A DNA stretch of 64,000 nucleotides from Planctomycetales bacterium ZRK34 (GTDB taxonomy: Bacteria > Planctomycetota > Phycisphaerae > Phycisphaerales > Zrk34): positions 3,965,850 through 4,029,849 of the forward strand of contig CP050848.1 of assembly GCA_014873095.1 (NCBI GenBank). Direction: 5' to 3'. The position numbers and the translations under genes were made by a program. Shown piece after piece: positions 17,211-25,640 of the stretch (positions are counted from its first letter, which is position 1; every line of letters starts with the position of its first letter). The notes under the pieces were generated by a model that saw only the letters and a program-made list of their open reading frames with translations, ran no database searches and had not been told where the DNA came from.

Positions 17211-17969
17211 ATGAAGAACAAATGCAAATGCCCTGAAGGCGTGCCCGATTGGGTCGTCACCTACGGCGACATGATGTCGCTGCTGCTTTGCTTCTTCATT
17301 CTGCTGGCGGCCTTCAGCGAGCTGAAAAAGGAAGAGGAATTCCAGGACGTCGTCCGCGCCGTTCAGGAAGCTTTCGGGTACACCGGCGGGGCCGGCTTCG
17401 TGCCCAGCCAGGAATCGCCCACCACCAGCATCATCAAGCGCATCGACGCGATCAACCTGCATCGCGAGAAGAACCGCCGCATCAGCCGCGCCGATGATCC
17501 CGGCGTCACCGGCAAGGACACCGTCGTCAAGAAGGTCCGCGAAGGCCTGCAGTTCACCATCGGCGGGCGCGTCACGTTCGAACCCGGCTCCGCCCGGTTG
17601 ATGGACTCGGTCAAGGATCAGCTCAACGCTGTCGCCGAGGCCATCCGTGGGCAGAACAACAAGGTTGAAATCCGCGGTCACTGTTCCAACGACGACCTGC
17701 CCGCCGGCGCCAGTCCGCAGGACTTCTGGCAACTCAGCTACCAGCGCGCGTTGGCCGTCGAGCAGTATCTGACCGCTCCACCGTGCAATATCGACGCCCG
17801 ACGCCTGCGCGTCGTGGCCTGTTCCAACTACGAACCACTCGCCCAGCGCGTCTACGACCCCAGCCAGGTTGCCGTCAACCGGCGCGTCGAGGTGATTGCG
17901 ACCGAGGCTCTCGTGGCCGATTTTGAAGACAACGAGCGCCCCAATCCGGTGCTTGAGATCGAAAGGTAA
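17211..17969 (+). CDS. motB: Flagellar motor protein MotB
   Basis: Stator subunit that anchors to peptidoglycan; 252 residues. A short N-terminus leads to a single membrane span containing the ion-binding Asp: VVTYGDMMSLLLCFFILLAA (Asp at 20). A long periplasmic linker follows, then an OmpA-like domain from about 118 (FEPGSARLMDSVKDQL, VEIRGHCSND, SYQRALAVEQYL, NRRVEVI). This layout matches MotB/PomB. fliL starts 8 bases after the stop, so motB and fliL are cotranscribed. The Cys-rich start (MKNKCKCPEG) is typical of the group. Confidence 0.93.
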   Translation: MKNKCKCPEGVPDWVVTYGDMMSLLLCFFILLAAFSELKKEEEFQDVVRAVQEAFGYTGGAGFVPSQESPTTSIIKRIDAINLHREKNRRISRADDPGVTGKDTVVKKVREGLQFTIGGRVTFEPGSARLMDSVKDQLNAVAEAIRGQNNKVEIRGHCSNDDLPAGASPQDFWQLSYQRALAVEQYLTAPPCNIDARRLRVVACSNYEPLAQRVYDPSQVAVNRRVEVIATEALVADFEDNERPNPVLEIER

Positions 17970-17977
17970 GGTCCGCC

Positions 17978-18523
17978 ATGGCAGACAAACCAGCCGCTGA
18001 ATCTGCTCCCGCTCCCGCTCCCGAAGCCAAGCCCAAGGCTTCGAAGGGGACACTGAAGACTGCGATCATGCTCGTGGCTGTGCTCGCGCTCGAAGGCGGC
18101 ACCATCGGCCTGACCATGATGATGGTCGGCGGCCCCCGTGAGGTGCAGGGCGTCAGCCTCGAGGCCGACGAGCAGGCCAATCAGAACAAGCTCGTCGAGG
18201 TGCTCGTCGTCAAGGATAAGTTCGAGAATCTCAAAACCGGCCGGCAGTTCCTCTACGATACCGAGGTCTACATCACCGTCCGCCAGCGTGATGAAACCAC
18301 CGTCTCCGATGCCCTGAAATCTCAGAAAGCGCAGATTTCCATGGCCGTCGGCACCATCATCCGCCAGTCGGAGCCGGCCTACCTGCAGGAATCGACCTAC
18401 GCCACGCTCCGCCGCCAGATCAAGTCCAAGCTCGACGATATGCTCGGCAACGATCCCAGCGGCGAGCCCGTCGTGCAGGACGTCTTGGTGACCCGCTGCA
18501 TTCCCTTCCGCGGCGACTTCTGA
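17978..18523 (+). CDS. fliL: Flagellar basal-body-associated protein FliL
   Basis: Single-span inner-membrane protein that supports stator function around the motor. Of 181 residues, the first 25 are Ala/Pro/Lys-rich, then TLKTAIMLVAVLALEGGTIG spans the membrane, and the periplasmic part has the FliL pattern of a strand FLYDTEVYITVRQRDE, a helical region, and a C-terminal VVQDVLVTRCIPF. The gene is close behind motB and is followed by a strong terminator. In many bacteria fliM comes next; here it does not. Confidence 0.87.
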   Translation: MADKPAAESAPAPAPEAKPKASKGTLKTAIMLVAVLALEGGTIGLTMMMVGGPREVQGVSLEADEQANQNKLVEVLVVKDKFENLKTGRQFLYDTEVYITVRQRDETTVSDALKSQKAQISMAVGTIIRQSEPAYLQESTYATLRRQIKSKLDDMLGNDPSGEPVVQDVLVTRCIPFRGDF

Positions 18524-18551
18524 AAAACCCCCTGTTTCAGTTTAGCCGCGA

Positions 18552-18596
18552 CCCGAAGGGGAGCGCTTGGCGGCGCTCTCCCCATCGGGTTTTTTA
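18552..18596 (+). terminator. Rho-independent terminator after fliL
   Basis: CCCGAAGGGGAGCGC and GCGCTCTCCCCATCGGG form a long stem, then TTTTTT. The left side begins with TTTAGCCGCGA-CCGAAGG, which also occurs at 38373-38394, so the terminator looks derived from a dispersed repeat. It separates motA-motB-fliL from fliN onward. Confidence 0.9.
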
Positions 18597-18648
18597 TTGG
18601 CCTTCGGCGGGTCATCTTGCCGATCAGACAGAAGATACGAGGTAGTAG

Positions 18649-19170
18649 ATGGCCGATGCACCACAGACCAATCACGATCAGGACACCGACGACGCGCTGA
18701 ACCAGGACGCTTCGCAGATGGCCTCGGACGCGCTGACCGCCGCCCAGTCCGCGGTGAACGACCTTCAGTCCTCCGCCGAGGAGGATGATGCTGGCGGCGG
18801 TTCCGACGAGCCGGCAGTCAGCGGGCCGAATGTCGATCTGCCGAATTTTCAGCAGGTGCTCGCCGATGTCGAAGCCTCCGGTATCGACTTGCTCCACGAT
18901 GTTGAGCTCAACGTCAAAATAGAGCTCGGCCGCACGCACATGCTCATCGAAGATGTGTTACGATTGGCCGAAGGCTCGGTCGTTGAACTCGACAAGCTTG
19001 CCGGCGATCCGGTGGACGTGTTCGTCAACGACCGCCTCGTGGCTCGGGGTGAAGTGCTCGTGCTCAACGACAACTTCTGCGTTCGTGTCAACGAGATCGT
19101 TTCGACGCTCGACGACTACGGCTCGCCGGTCGAAGAAGACGAAACGCCCGAACTCGACACAGCGACCTAG
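18649..19170 (+). CDS. fliN: Flagellar motor switch protein FliN
   Basis: C-ring switch component in the cytoplasm; 173 residues. The C-terminal 80 residues form a SpoA domain: [41 protein letters not shown] and [19 protein letters not shown]. The first 80 residues are acidic and low-complexity (rich in Asp, Glu, Ala, Ser), longer than in typical FliN of about 135. GAGGT lies close before ATG. It follows a terminator, so a separate promoter is expected in the 52 bases after it. fliM is missing next to it. Confidence 0.9.
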   Translation: MADAPQTNHDQDTDDALNQDASQMASDALTAAQSAVNDLQSSAEEDDAGGGSDEPAVSGPNVDLPNFQQVLADVEASGIDLLHDVELNVKIELGRTHMLIEDVLRLAEGSVVELDKLAGDPVDVFVNDRLVARGEVLVLNDNFCVRVNEIVSTLDDYGSPVEEDETPELDTAT

Positions 19171-19216
19171 CGGATCAGGCCGACGATCCGCACCCGCCAG
19201 GCCCCAGGCCGGCGGA

Positions 19217-19235
19217 CGCGATGGTGGAACCATCG
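19217..19235. repeat. Short hairpin before fliO
   Basis: GCGATGGT-GGA-ACCATCGC, a perfect 8-bp stem in the fliN-fliO spacer, 27 bases before fliO. It may be a pausing or repeat element. Confidence 0.45.
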
Positions 19236-19261
19236 CTTGAACATAGCCAGGATGGCGACCG

Positions 19262-20140
19262 ATGTTTCGACCCACCCACATCGCACTTTGCGTTTTGCTC
19301 AGCGCCGTTGCCGCGCTGGGGGCCGATGTCGCCGCGCCGACCGGGGCGGTCGAGCCTGCTGGCGGTGAATCCAACCAGCCCGTCGCCATTCCCGCGGCCA
19401 CACCAACGCCCGAACCTGAAAAAGCAACCGCTCCCAAAACTGTGGCACAGCCGCCCTCGGCTGTGCGTGATGCTGCACCGTCTGAATCATCCGCGACTCA
19501 CGCGTCCAAGCCCGCCCCTGCCCCTGCAGCCCGGGCTGTCCCCGAAATACCCACCCCCCTGATGATCCCCGAGCCGCCGGCCCCGCAGGAATCCCTGCCG
19601 CTGGTGCCCGCCGAAGGCGCCGATCAGCCGGCCCGAAACACCGCCGCCATGCCCGCCGGGTCCGACCACTGGCTCCTGCAGACCTTCATCGCGCTGGGCA
19701 TCGTGATTGGCCTCATCTTCGCCCTGCGTTACCTCGTGCAGCGACTTGGCGGAGCCGCCACCTCCGCCGCCCATGTCGCGCCGCTCGTCGAAGTCCTCGC
19801 ACGCACCAACATCGCCCCCAAAACGCACATGATGTTCCTGAAAATCAATCAGCGGCTCGTCGTCGTCGCTCAGTCGCCGGCCGGTCTTCAGCCCATCACC
19901 ACCTTCGACGACCCCGAAGACCTCGCCTGGGCCCTGACCCAGATCGAATCCGCCAAGCCCATGAGCATCACCCAGGGCTTCCGCCAGATCATGCATCGCT
20001 TCGAAGGCGACTACGACCCCGAAAATCCCCAAGCGTCCGAAACCGAATCCGCCGGCGATGCCGAGCGCCACATCGACCGCACCCACAACCAGATGTCCAG
20101 CCTCCTGTCCCGTATCCGAAACCTCAGCCGCAAAGAGTGA
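19262..20140 (+). CDS. fliO: Flagellar biosynthetic protein FliO
   Basis: Membrane chaperone for assembly of the FliP export ring; 292 residues, longer than usual. It has a signal-like N-terminus (MFRPTHIALCVLLSAVAALG), about 110 residues of Pro/Ala-rich low complexity, then the membrane span WLLQTFIALGIVIGLIFALR and the FliO-type domain VEVLARTNIAPKTHMMFLKI with QRLVVVAQSPAGLQPI. The low-complexity part includes a palindromic repeat (19440-19466) encoding VAQPPSAV. The order fliO-fliP-fliQ-fliR supports the call. Confidence 0.85.
   Translation: MFRPTHIALCVLLSAVAALGADVAAPTGAVEPAGGESNQPVAIPAATPTPEPEKATAPKTVAQPPSAVRDAAPSESSATHASKPAPAPAARAVPEIPTPLMIPEPPAPQESLPLVPAEGADQPARNTAAMPAGSDHWLLQTFIALGIVIGLIFALRYLVQRLGGAATSAAHVAPLVEVLARTNIAPKTHMMFLKINQRLVVVAQSPAGLQPITTFDDPEDLAWALTQIESAKPMSITQGFRQIMHRFEGDYDPENPQASETESAGDAERHIDRTHNQMSSLLSRIRNLSRKE
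19440..19466 (+). repeat. Palindromic element inside fliO coding sequence
   Basis: CTGTGGCACAGCCGCCCTCG plus GCTGTGC: GCACAGCCG and CGGCTGTGC pair around CCCT. In frame it encodes TVAQPPSAV. The reverse complement of the flhF element at 25983-26009 matches in all but one of 27 bases. Confidence 0.85.
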
Positions 20141-20180
20141 ATTGAAAATTGGCCATTGAAAATTGCAAATTGAAAATTGC
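20141..20180. repeat. AATTGAAAATTG repeat in the fliO-fliP spacer
   Basis: Three near-copies of ATTGAAAATTG in 40 bases, with a partial complement (GCCAATTTGCGATTTATC) at about 20246-20263, so the pair may fold. It explains the odd N-terminal extension that a longer fliP frame would have. Confidence 0.6.
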
Positions 20181-20268
20181 CGGCAACGCCGACGCTGAGA
20201 ACGAGCCGCTCAAGGCGAGTTCGAAGCGTCTGGTACATCGCGGCGCCAATTTGCGATTTATCATTTGC

Positions 20269-21105
20269 ATGCTTCAACTAGCCATGCTCCTCTTCTTCGC
20301 CGCCCCTGCCTATGCGCAAGATGCTCCTCCCAGCGGCGGCCAGTCCAACACCGTGCGCCCGTTGCAGATCGACAACCCGTTGGCGATCGTGCAAGACGCC
20401 GCCGACGCGCTGCCCGGATTCGAAGGTGGGCTCTCGGCCACGATCAACATCGTCATCCTGCTCACGGTCCTCTCGCTGGCCCCGGCCATCCTCATTCTCT
20501 GCACCTGCTTCACACGCATCGTCGTGGTGCTCGCGTTGCTGCGCCAGGCGATCGGCACCCAGTCGCTGCCGCCGAGTCAGATCCTCGTTGGTTTGTCGAT
20601 GTTCATGACCATTCTCGTGATGACGCCGACCTTCACGCAGATTCACAAGGTCGCCATTCAGCCGTTGTCGGCCGGGCAGATCGATCAGATGACCGCATGG
20701 ATTCGCGCCAAGCAGCCGCTGCGCGATTTCATGTTCAATCAGATCGAGCACGCCGGCAATTTCTCCGACGTCTACATGGTGCTCAACTACCGCGGGATCG
20801 ACACCTCGCGGCCCGAGCAACTGACCCGCAGCGATGTCGACATGGTCACGCTCATCCCCGCATTCATCCTCTCCGAGCTTAAAACCGCCTTTTTGATCGG
20901 GTTCCGCATCTATCTGCCGTTCCTGATCATTGACATGGTGGTCGCTTCGCTGCTGATCTCGATGGGCATGCTGATGCTGCCGCCGGTCTTGATCAGCCTG
21001 CCGTTCAAACTGCTGCTGTTCGTACTCGTCGACGGGTGGAAACTCATCGTCGGCAATCTGCTGGACAGCTTTTCCACGGTCCCCATACCCGGGGTGAACA
21101 CATGA
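20269..21105 (+). CDS. fliP: Flagellar biosynthetic protein FliP
   Basis: Core channel subunit of the flagellar type III export gate; inner membrane. From the ATG at 20269 the protein has 278 residues: a cleavable signal ([17 protein letters not shown]) like that of other FliP proteins, then [55 protein letters not shown] and, near the end, [20 protein letters not shown] and a last membrane pair. An in-frame ATG at 20149 would add 40 residues translated from the AATTGAAAATTG repeat, so I reject it; 20284 is another possible start. No strong ribosome binding site precedes 20269. Confidence 0.93.
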   Translation: MLQLAMLLFFAAPAYAQDAPPSGGQSNTVRPLQIDNPLAIVQDAADALPGFEGGLSATINIVILLTVLSLAPAILILCTCFTRIVVVLALLRQAIGTQSLPPSQILVGLSMFMTILVMTPTFTQIHKVAIQPLSAGQIDQMTAWIRAKQPLRDFMFNQIEHAGNFSDVYMVLNYRGIDTSRPEQLTRSDVDMVTLIPAFILSELKTAFLIGFRIYLPFLIIDMVVASLLISMGMLMLPPVLISLPFKLLLFVLVDGWKLIVGNLLDSFSTVPIPGVNT

Positions 21106-21136
21106 CGATCTTCATATTCAGCCATGGAGGTGCTGA

Positions 21137-21388
21137 GTGACATTTGACCAGGCGATGTCGATTCTGCGTGAGTCCATGATGGTGGCGCTGATGATCAGCG
21201 GCCCGATTCTCGCTGTGGGGCTGGTCGTGGGTTTGTTGATCTCCCTGTTTCAGGCGGTCACGCAGATTCAGGAACAGACCCTGACCTTCGTGCCGAAGAT
21301 CGTGGCGATGGCGGTGACGGTCATCCTCATCGCGCCCTGGCTCGGCACCAAGATTCTGGAATTCTCCGCCCGCATGTTCGCTCCGTGA
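21137..21388 (+). CDS. fliQ: Flagellar biosynthetic protein FliQ
   Basis: Small export-gate subunit, 83 residues with two membrane spans: MMVALMISGPILAVGLVVGL and VPKIVAMAVTVILIAPWLG, joined by the family loop FQAVTQIQEQTLTF. The start is GTG at 21137, supported by GGAGG 6 bases upstream. It sits between fliP and fliR as usual. A dispersed inverted repeat follows 8 bases after the stop, in the middle of the operon. Confidence 0.94.
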   Translation: MTFDQAMSILRESMMVALMISGPILAVGLVVGLLISLFQAVTQIQEQTLTFVPKIVAMAVTVILIAPWLGTKILEFSARMFAP

Positions 21389-21396
21389 TCAAGATA

Positions 21397-21472
21397 AACC
21401 GCAGAGGACGCAGAGAGCGCCGAGATGAAACACATAAATACTTTCTCCGCGATCTCTGCGTGCTCTGTGGTT
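21397..21472. repeat. Dispersed inverted repeat, ACCNCAGAG family, in fliQ-fliR spacer
   Basis: AACCGCAGAGGACGCAGAGA on the left pairs with GATCTCTGCGTGCTCTGTGG-TT on the right. The ends AACCGCAGAG/CTCTGTGGTT are shared with elements at 40152, 41041 and 42722. Confidence 0.85.
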
Positions 21473-21482
21473 CAGTCGGAAA

Positions 21483-22262
21483 ATGAAAATGCCGGATACG
21501 ATCATATATCTTCTGCCGCACATGAGCGCCTTTCTGCTCGTGGTCTTTCGCATGGCGGGGATCTTCATGCTGGCGCCGATGTTCGGGTCGAATCTGCTTC
21601 CGGTGCAGGTCAAGGCGCTGCTGTCGGTGGTATTGGCGTTCTGTGTGTATCCGATTCTGCCGGCTCAGCCGCCGGTCGAGCTTTCGCTGATGACGCTGCC
21701 GATCACCATCGGATCGGAGATGCTGATCGGGTTGATCATCGGGTTCGGCGCGTCGCTGCCGCTGATCGCCATGCAGCTCGGCGGGCTGATGATGGGCCAG
21801 CAGCTCGGGCTCGGCTTCGCGCAGGTGTTGAATCCGGAATTTGGAGAAAACACCGATGTATTCGGGCAGATGCTGTTTCTGACCGCCCTGACGGTTTTCA
21901 TCCTCATGAACGGTCATCACGCCTTGTTGACGACGCTGGTACACAGCTTTTCCAGCGTTCCGCTGGGCGGGTACATGCCCGGCGCCGACGTGCTGCAGGT
22001 GATGACGGGATTGCTGGCGTCGATGTTCGAGCTGGCCGTTCGCGTGGCGGCGCCGCTGCTTTGCCTGGTGTTCCTCGAAACCATCGCGATGGGTTTCATC
22101 GCCCGGACGGTGCCGCAGTTGAACATTCTGAGCCTGGGTTTTCCGTTGCGCATCATCATGGGACTGATGCTCGTGATCGCGTTGATCATCCCCATGCACG
22201 AAGCCTTGATCATATCAATACGAGATACGCTGAGCGTTCTATACAAATTGTTTGGACCCTGA
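21483..22262 (+). CDS. fliR: Flagellar biosynthetic protein FliR
   Basis: Export-gate subunit in the inner membrane; 259 residues with six or so hydrophobic spans. Recognisable parts are FRMAGIFMLAPMFGSNLLP, the Gly-rich QLGGLMMGQQLGLGFAQVLNP, and MNGHHALLTTLVHSFSSVP. Start may be ATG 21483 or 21489; neither has a good ribosome binding site because the inverted repeat ends 10 bases before the gene. It overlaps no neighbour; flhB starts 46 bases on. Confidence 0.92.
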   Translation: MKMPDTIIYLLPHMSAFLLVVFRMAGIFMLAPMFGSNLLPVQVKALLSVVLAFCVYPILPAQPPVELSLMTLPITIGSEMLIGLIIGFGASLPLIAMQLGGLMMGQQLGLGFAQVLNPEFGENTDVFGQMLFLTALTVFILMNGHHALLTTLVHSFSSVPLGGYMPGADVLQVMTGLLASMFELAVRVAAPLLCLVFLETIAMGFIARTVPQLNILSLGFPLRIIMGLMLVIALIIPMHEALIISIRDTLSVLYKLFGP

Positions 22263-22308
22263 TGAAATTGATAGTTTGAACACCGACCTTTAACCGTGGA
22301 ACTTTCGT

Positions 22309-23382
22309 ATGCCGGGCGACGACTTCGGCGAAAAAACAGAAGCACCGACTCCGAGGCGCCTGCAGGAGGCGCGCGACGAGGGGCAGGTCGCCAAGAGCCA
22401 GGACTTCACAGCAGGCCTTACGCTGCTGGGGGCGGTGGTGCTGCTGTCGATTTTCGGTCATCAGATGCTCGCCGGCATGAAGGTGTTGATCCAGACGATG
22501 ATGAGCGGCTCGTTCACGCCGAACGCGACCCGGGCCGGGGATGTGTGGAGGTTGTGGGAGGTCGCCGGGACGCTGGCGGTGAAGATGGTGCTGCCGGTGG
22601 CGCTGGGCGTGATGGTTCTGGCGCTGGTGGCGGGGTTTTTGCAGGTCGGCGTGCTGGTGACGTTCAAGCCGCTGATGCCGAAGTTTTCAAAGCTGTCGCC
22701 GATCAGCGGGTTCAAGAATCTGTTCTCGATGCGCGGGTTGATGCGGCTGGGCATGAGCGTGACGAAGGTCGCCATCGTCAGCGCGGTGGCGGCGGTGTGC
22801 ATCAAATGGGATCTGCCGAAGGTGCTGGCGCTGATTCACCTGGACGCCGCGGCGCTGCTGGCGGCGGCCTCGGCGCTGGTCTGGTCGCTGGCGATCAAGA
22901 TCGCGGCGGTTCTGCTGATCCTGGGGCTGCTGGACCTGGCTTATCAGAAGTGGCAGAACCACCAGGAGATGAAGATGTCCAAGCAGGAGGTCAAGGACGA
23001 ATTCAAACGCATGGAAGGCGACCCGATGATCAAACAGCGTCGGGCGCAGGTGGCCAAGCAGATCGCCATGCAGCGGTTGAGGCAGGATGTGCCCAAGGCG
23101 GATGTGATCGTCACCAACCCGACGCACTTCGCAATCGCGCTGCAATACGACGGCACGAAAATGACGGCTCCGAAAGTTGTCGCCAAGGGGGCGGACATGC
23201 TGGCGATGCGGATTCGTCAGATCGCGGTGCAGCACAATATTCCGATCGTGGAGCGCCCCCCGTTGGCGCGGGGACTTTACCGGGCGGTGGAGGTGGGGCA
23301 GGAGATTCCGGCATCGTTCTACGCGGCGGTGGCGGAGATCCTGGCGTACGTGTATCGACTGAGTGGACGCAAGAGTGCGTGA
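22309..23382 (+). CDS. flhB: Flagellar biosynthetic protein FlhB
   Basis: Export-gate and substrate-specificity switch protein, 357 residues. The N-terminus GEKTEAPTPRRLQEARDEGQ is the family start signature, followed by four membrane spans up to about residue 215, a linker, and the autocleaving cytoplasmic domain with NPTH near residue 270 (ADVIVTNPTHFAIALQY). The end RGLYRAVEVGQEIPASFYAAV is typical. The intact NPTH motif predicts normal self-cleavage. It lies between fliR and flhA. Confidence 0.95.
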   Translation: MPGDDFGEKTEAPTPRRLQEARDEGQVAKSQDFTAGLTLLGAVVLLSIFGHQMLAGMKVLIQTMMSGSFTPNATRAGDVWRLWEVAGTLAVKMVLPVALGVMVLALVAGFLQVGVLVTFKPLMPKFSKLSPISGFKNLFSMRGLMRLGMSVTKVAIVSAVAAVCIKWDLPKVLALIHLDAAALLAAASALVWSLAIKIAAVLLILGLLDLAYQKWQNHQEMKMSKQEVKDEFKRMEGDPMIKQRRAQVAKQIAMQRLRQDVPKADVIVTNPTHFAIALQYDGTKMTAPKVVAKGADMLAMRIRQIAVQHNIPIVERPPLARGLYRAVEVGQEIPASFYAAVAEILAYVYRLSGRKSA

Positions 23383-23439
23383 TAAGGAATTTACCCCGAC
23401 GCCTCGCGTTGCTCGGCATCGGGCTTGATGGTTTGAACA

Positions 23440-25638
23440 ATGGCTAATGCAGCGAACAATCTGGCGCTTCCGCGGTGGGCGCAGCGGCTGATGCAGTACA
23501 CGACACTGGCGGTGCCGATTGGCATCGTGTCGTTGCTGATCGTGATCATCGTGCCGCTGCCGCCGATGCTGATGGACGTGCTAATCGCGGCGAACCTGTC
23601 GCTTTCGGCAGTGATCCTGCTGACGACGGTGTATGTCGGCAGCCCGCTGGAACTTTCGGTGTTTCCGTCGTTGCTGCTGGCAACGACGCTTTTCCGACTT
23701 GTGCTGAACGTGGCATCAACGCGCTTGATTCTGTCGGCGGATGCGGCGACGCCGGATGAGGTCACGGGGGTGGCAGGGGATGTGATTCAGGCGTTCGGCA
23801 ACTTCGTGGCCGGGGGGTCGGTCGTTGTCGGCCTGATCATCTTCATCATTCTGATCGTGGTGCAGTTTGTGGTGATCACCAAGGGTGCGACGCGCATCTC
23901 GGAAGTGGCGGCGCGTTTCACACTCGACGGCATGCCCGGTAAGCAGATGGCGATCGATGCGGACCTCAACGCCGGAACCATTGACGAACACGAAGCACGC
24001 CGGCGGCGCGACACGATCACGCAGGAAGCGGACTTCTACGGCGCGATGGACGGTGCGTCCAAGTTTGTACGCGGCGATGCGGTCGCGGGCATCATCATCA
24101 CGCTGGTGAATATCGTCGGCGGTTTCGCGATCGGCGTGCTTGAAAAGGGCTGGCCGCTGGGCGAGACGCTGGAGAGCTTCACGCGGCTGACCATCGGCGA
24201 CGGGTTGGTATCGCAGATTCCGTCGTTCGTGATTTCGATCGCGGCGGGCCTGATCGTGACACGGTCGTCGACCAAGAATGACCTGGGCACTGAGTTGACC
24301 AGTCAGTTGACGGCTCGACCGGTGGCATTGGGCATCGCAGCGGGCTTTTTGGGGTTGCTGGCGTTTACGGGGCTGCCGATGCTGCCGATGCTGGCGATGT
24401 GCAGCGTGCTGGCGGGACTGTCGCTGTTGCTCACGCGGCAGGGCAAGGCGCAGACGCAGGCCGATCAGAAACAGGCCGAGGCGAAGCAGGCCGAGGCACA
24501 GGCCCCGCCGCCGGTGGAGAAACTGCTGGCGGTCGACACGCTGGAACTCGAAATCGGCTATGGACTTGTGAAGCTCGTCGACAAGTCGCAGGGCGGCGAT
24601 CTGCTGGACCGGATTTCGATGCTGCGGCGGCAGATTGCGGTGGAACTGGGGTTGGTGGTGCCGCCGGTGCGGATTCGCGACAACATGCAGATTCAGCCGC
24701 ACGATTACCACATCAAGGTGCGTGGTTCGACGGTGGCGGTCGGGTCTGCGCACCCGGGTAAATACCTGGCGATGCAGACCGGCATGGCCGATCCGGAGTC
24801 CGGCCCGCTGAATGGCGTGGAGACCCGCGAGCCGGCCTTCGGGCTGCAGGCGTGGTGGGTTGATCCCGGCGAGAAGAGTCGGGCCGATACGCTGAATTAC
24901 ACCGTCGTCGACGCCACCATGGTCGTCGCCACGCACATCACCGAAGTCGTGAAGAATCATGCCGCCGAACTGCTCAGCCGTGAGGAAACAGGCAACCTTG
25001 TCGAGCAGCTTAAGGAGAAGGCGCCCAAACTTGTGGAGCAGGTCATTGGCGAGCAGGTCCAACTCGGCGAACTACAGAAGGTGTTGCAGAACCTGCTGCG
25101 CGAGCGGGTGCCGATCCGTGATCTGGAATCGATCGTGGAAACGCTGTCGGACTGGGCGGGGCGCACGAAGGACATCGACGTGCTGACCGAATACGCTCGC
25201 AACGCGCTGCGGCGGACGATCTGCAATCAGTATGTCGAGCAGGATCCGCAGACCGGAGCGGCGCGTTTGTTCTGCGTGACGATCGACCCGGCGCTCGAAG
25301 ACATGATCAACGGCTACATCGATCGCGGCAGCGGGGGCACGACGATGACGATGCCGCCGGCGATCGCCACTCGTATATCAACGACGATGATCGCCGATCT
25401 TCAGAAGTTGATACGCCGCGGGCATCATCCGTTGGTGCTCGCTTCGCCGCAGGTCCGGGCGCAGGTGCGCAGCATGTTGGAAGAGTCGATACCCAACATC
25501 GCGGTAATGGGGTATAACGAAGTATCAAAGGGCGTCGAAGTGGAATCGGTTGCATTGGTGCAGGTGGAACTTGCACCTGAACCGACGACGCGGCGCGACA
25601 CGGATGTGAGCCAGCGGTTACAGGGGTCACTGAGTTGA
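23440..25638 (+). CDS. flhA: Flagellar biosynthesis protein FlhA
   Basis: Largest export-gate component; 732 residues. The N-terminal half has about eight membrane spans with the conserved FHIPEP block VITKGATRISEVAARFTLDG and ARRRRDTITQEADFYGAMDG. After an Ala/Gln/Glu-rich linker (about 340-365), the cytoplasmic domain binds chaperone-substrate complexes (VPPVRIRDNMQIQPHDYHIK, PIRDLESIVETLSDWA). The final TGA overlaps the flhF start region, so flhA and flhF are translationally linked. Confidence 0.95.
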   Translation: MANAANNLALPRWAQRLMQYTTLAVPIGIVSLLIVIIVPLPPMLMDVLIAANLSLSAVILLTTVYVGSPLELSVFPSLLLATTLFRLVLNVASTRLILSADAATPDEVTGVAGDVIQAFGNFVAGGSVVVGLIIFIILIVVQFVVITKGATRISEVAARFTLDGMPGKQMAIDADLNAGTIDEHEARRRRDTITQEADFYGAMDGASKFVRGDAVAGIIITLVNIVGGFAIGVLEKGWPLGETLESFTRLTIGDGLVSQIPSFVISIAAGLIVTRSSTKNDLGTELTSQLTARPVALGIAAGFLGLLAFTGLPMLPMLAMCSVLAGLSLLLTRQGKAQTQADQKQAEAKQAEAQAPPPVEKLLAVDTLELEIGYGLVKLVDKSQGGDLLDRISMLRRQIAVELGLVVPPVRIRDNMQIQPHDYHIKVRGSTVAVGSAHPGKYLAMQTGMADPESGPLNGVETREPAFGLQAWWVDPGEKSRADTLNYTVVDATMVVATHITEVVKNHAAELLSREETGNLVEQLKEKAPKLVEQVIGEQVQLGELQKVLQNLLRERVPIRDLESIVETLSDWAGRTKDIDVLTEYARNALRRTICNQYVEQDPQTGAARLFCVTIDPALEDMINGYIDRGSGGTTMTMPPAIATRISTTMIADLQKLIRRGHHPLVLASPQVRAQVRSMLEESIPNIAVMGYNEVSKGVEVESVALVQVELAPEPTTRRDTDVSQRLQGSLS

Positions 25639-25640
25639 AC

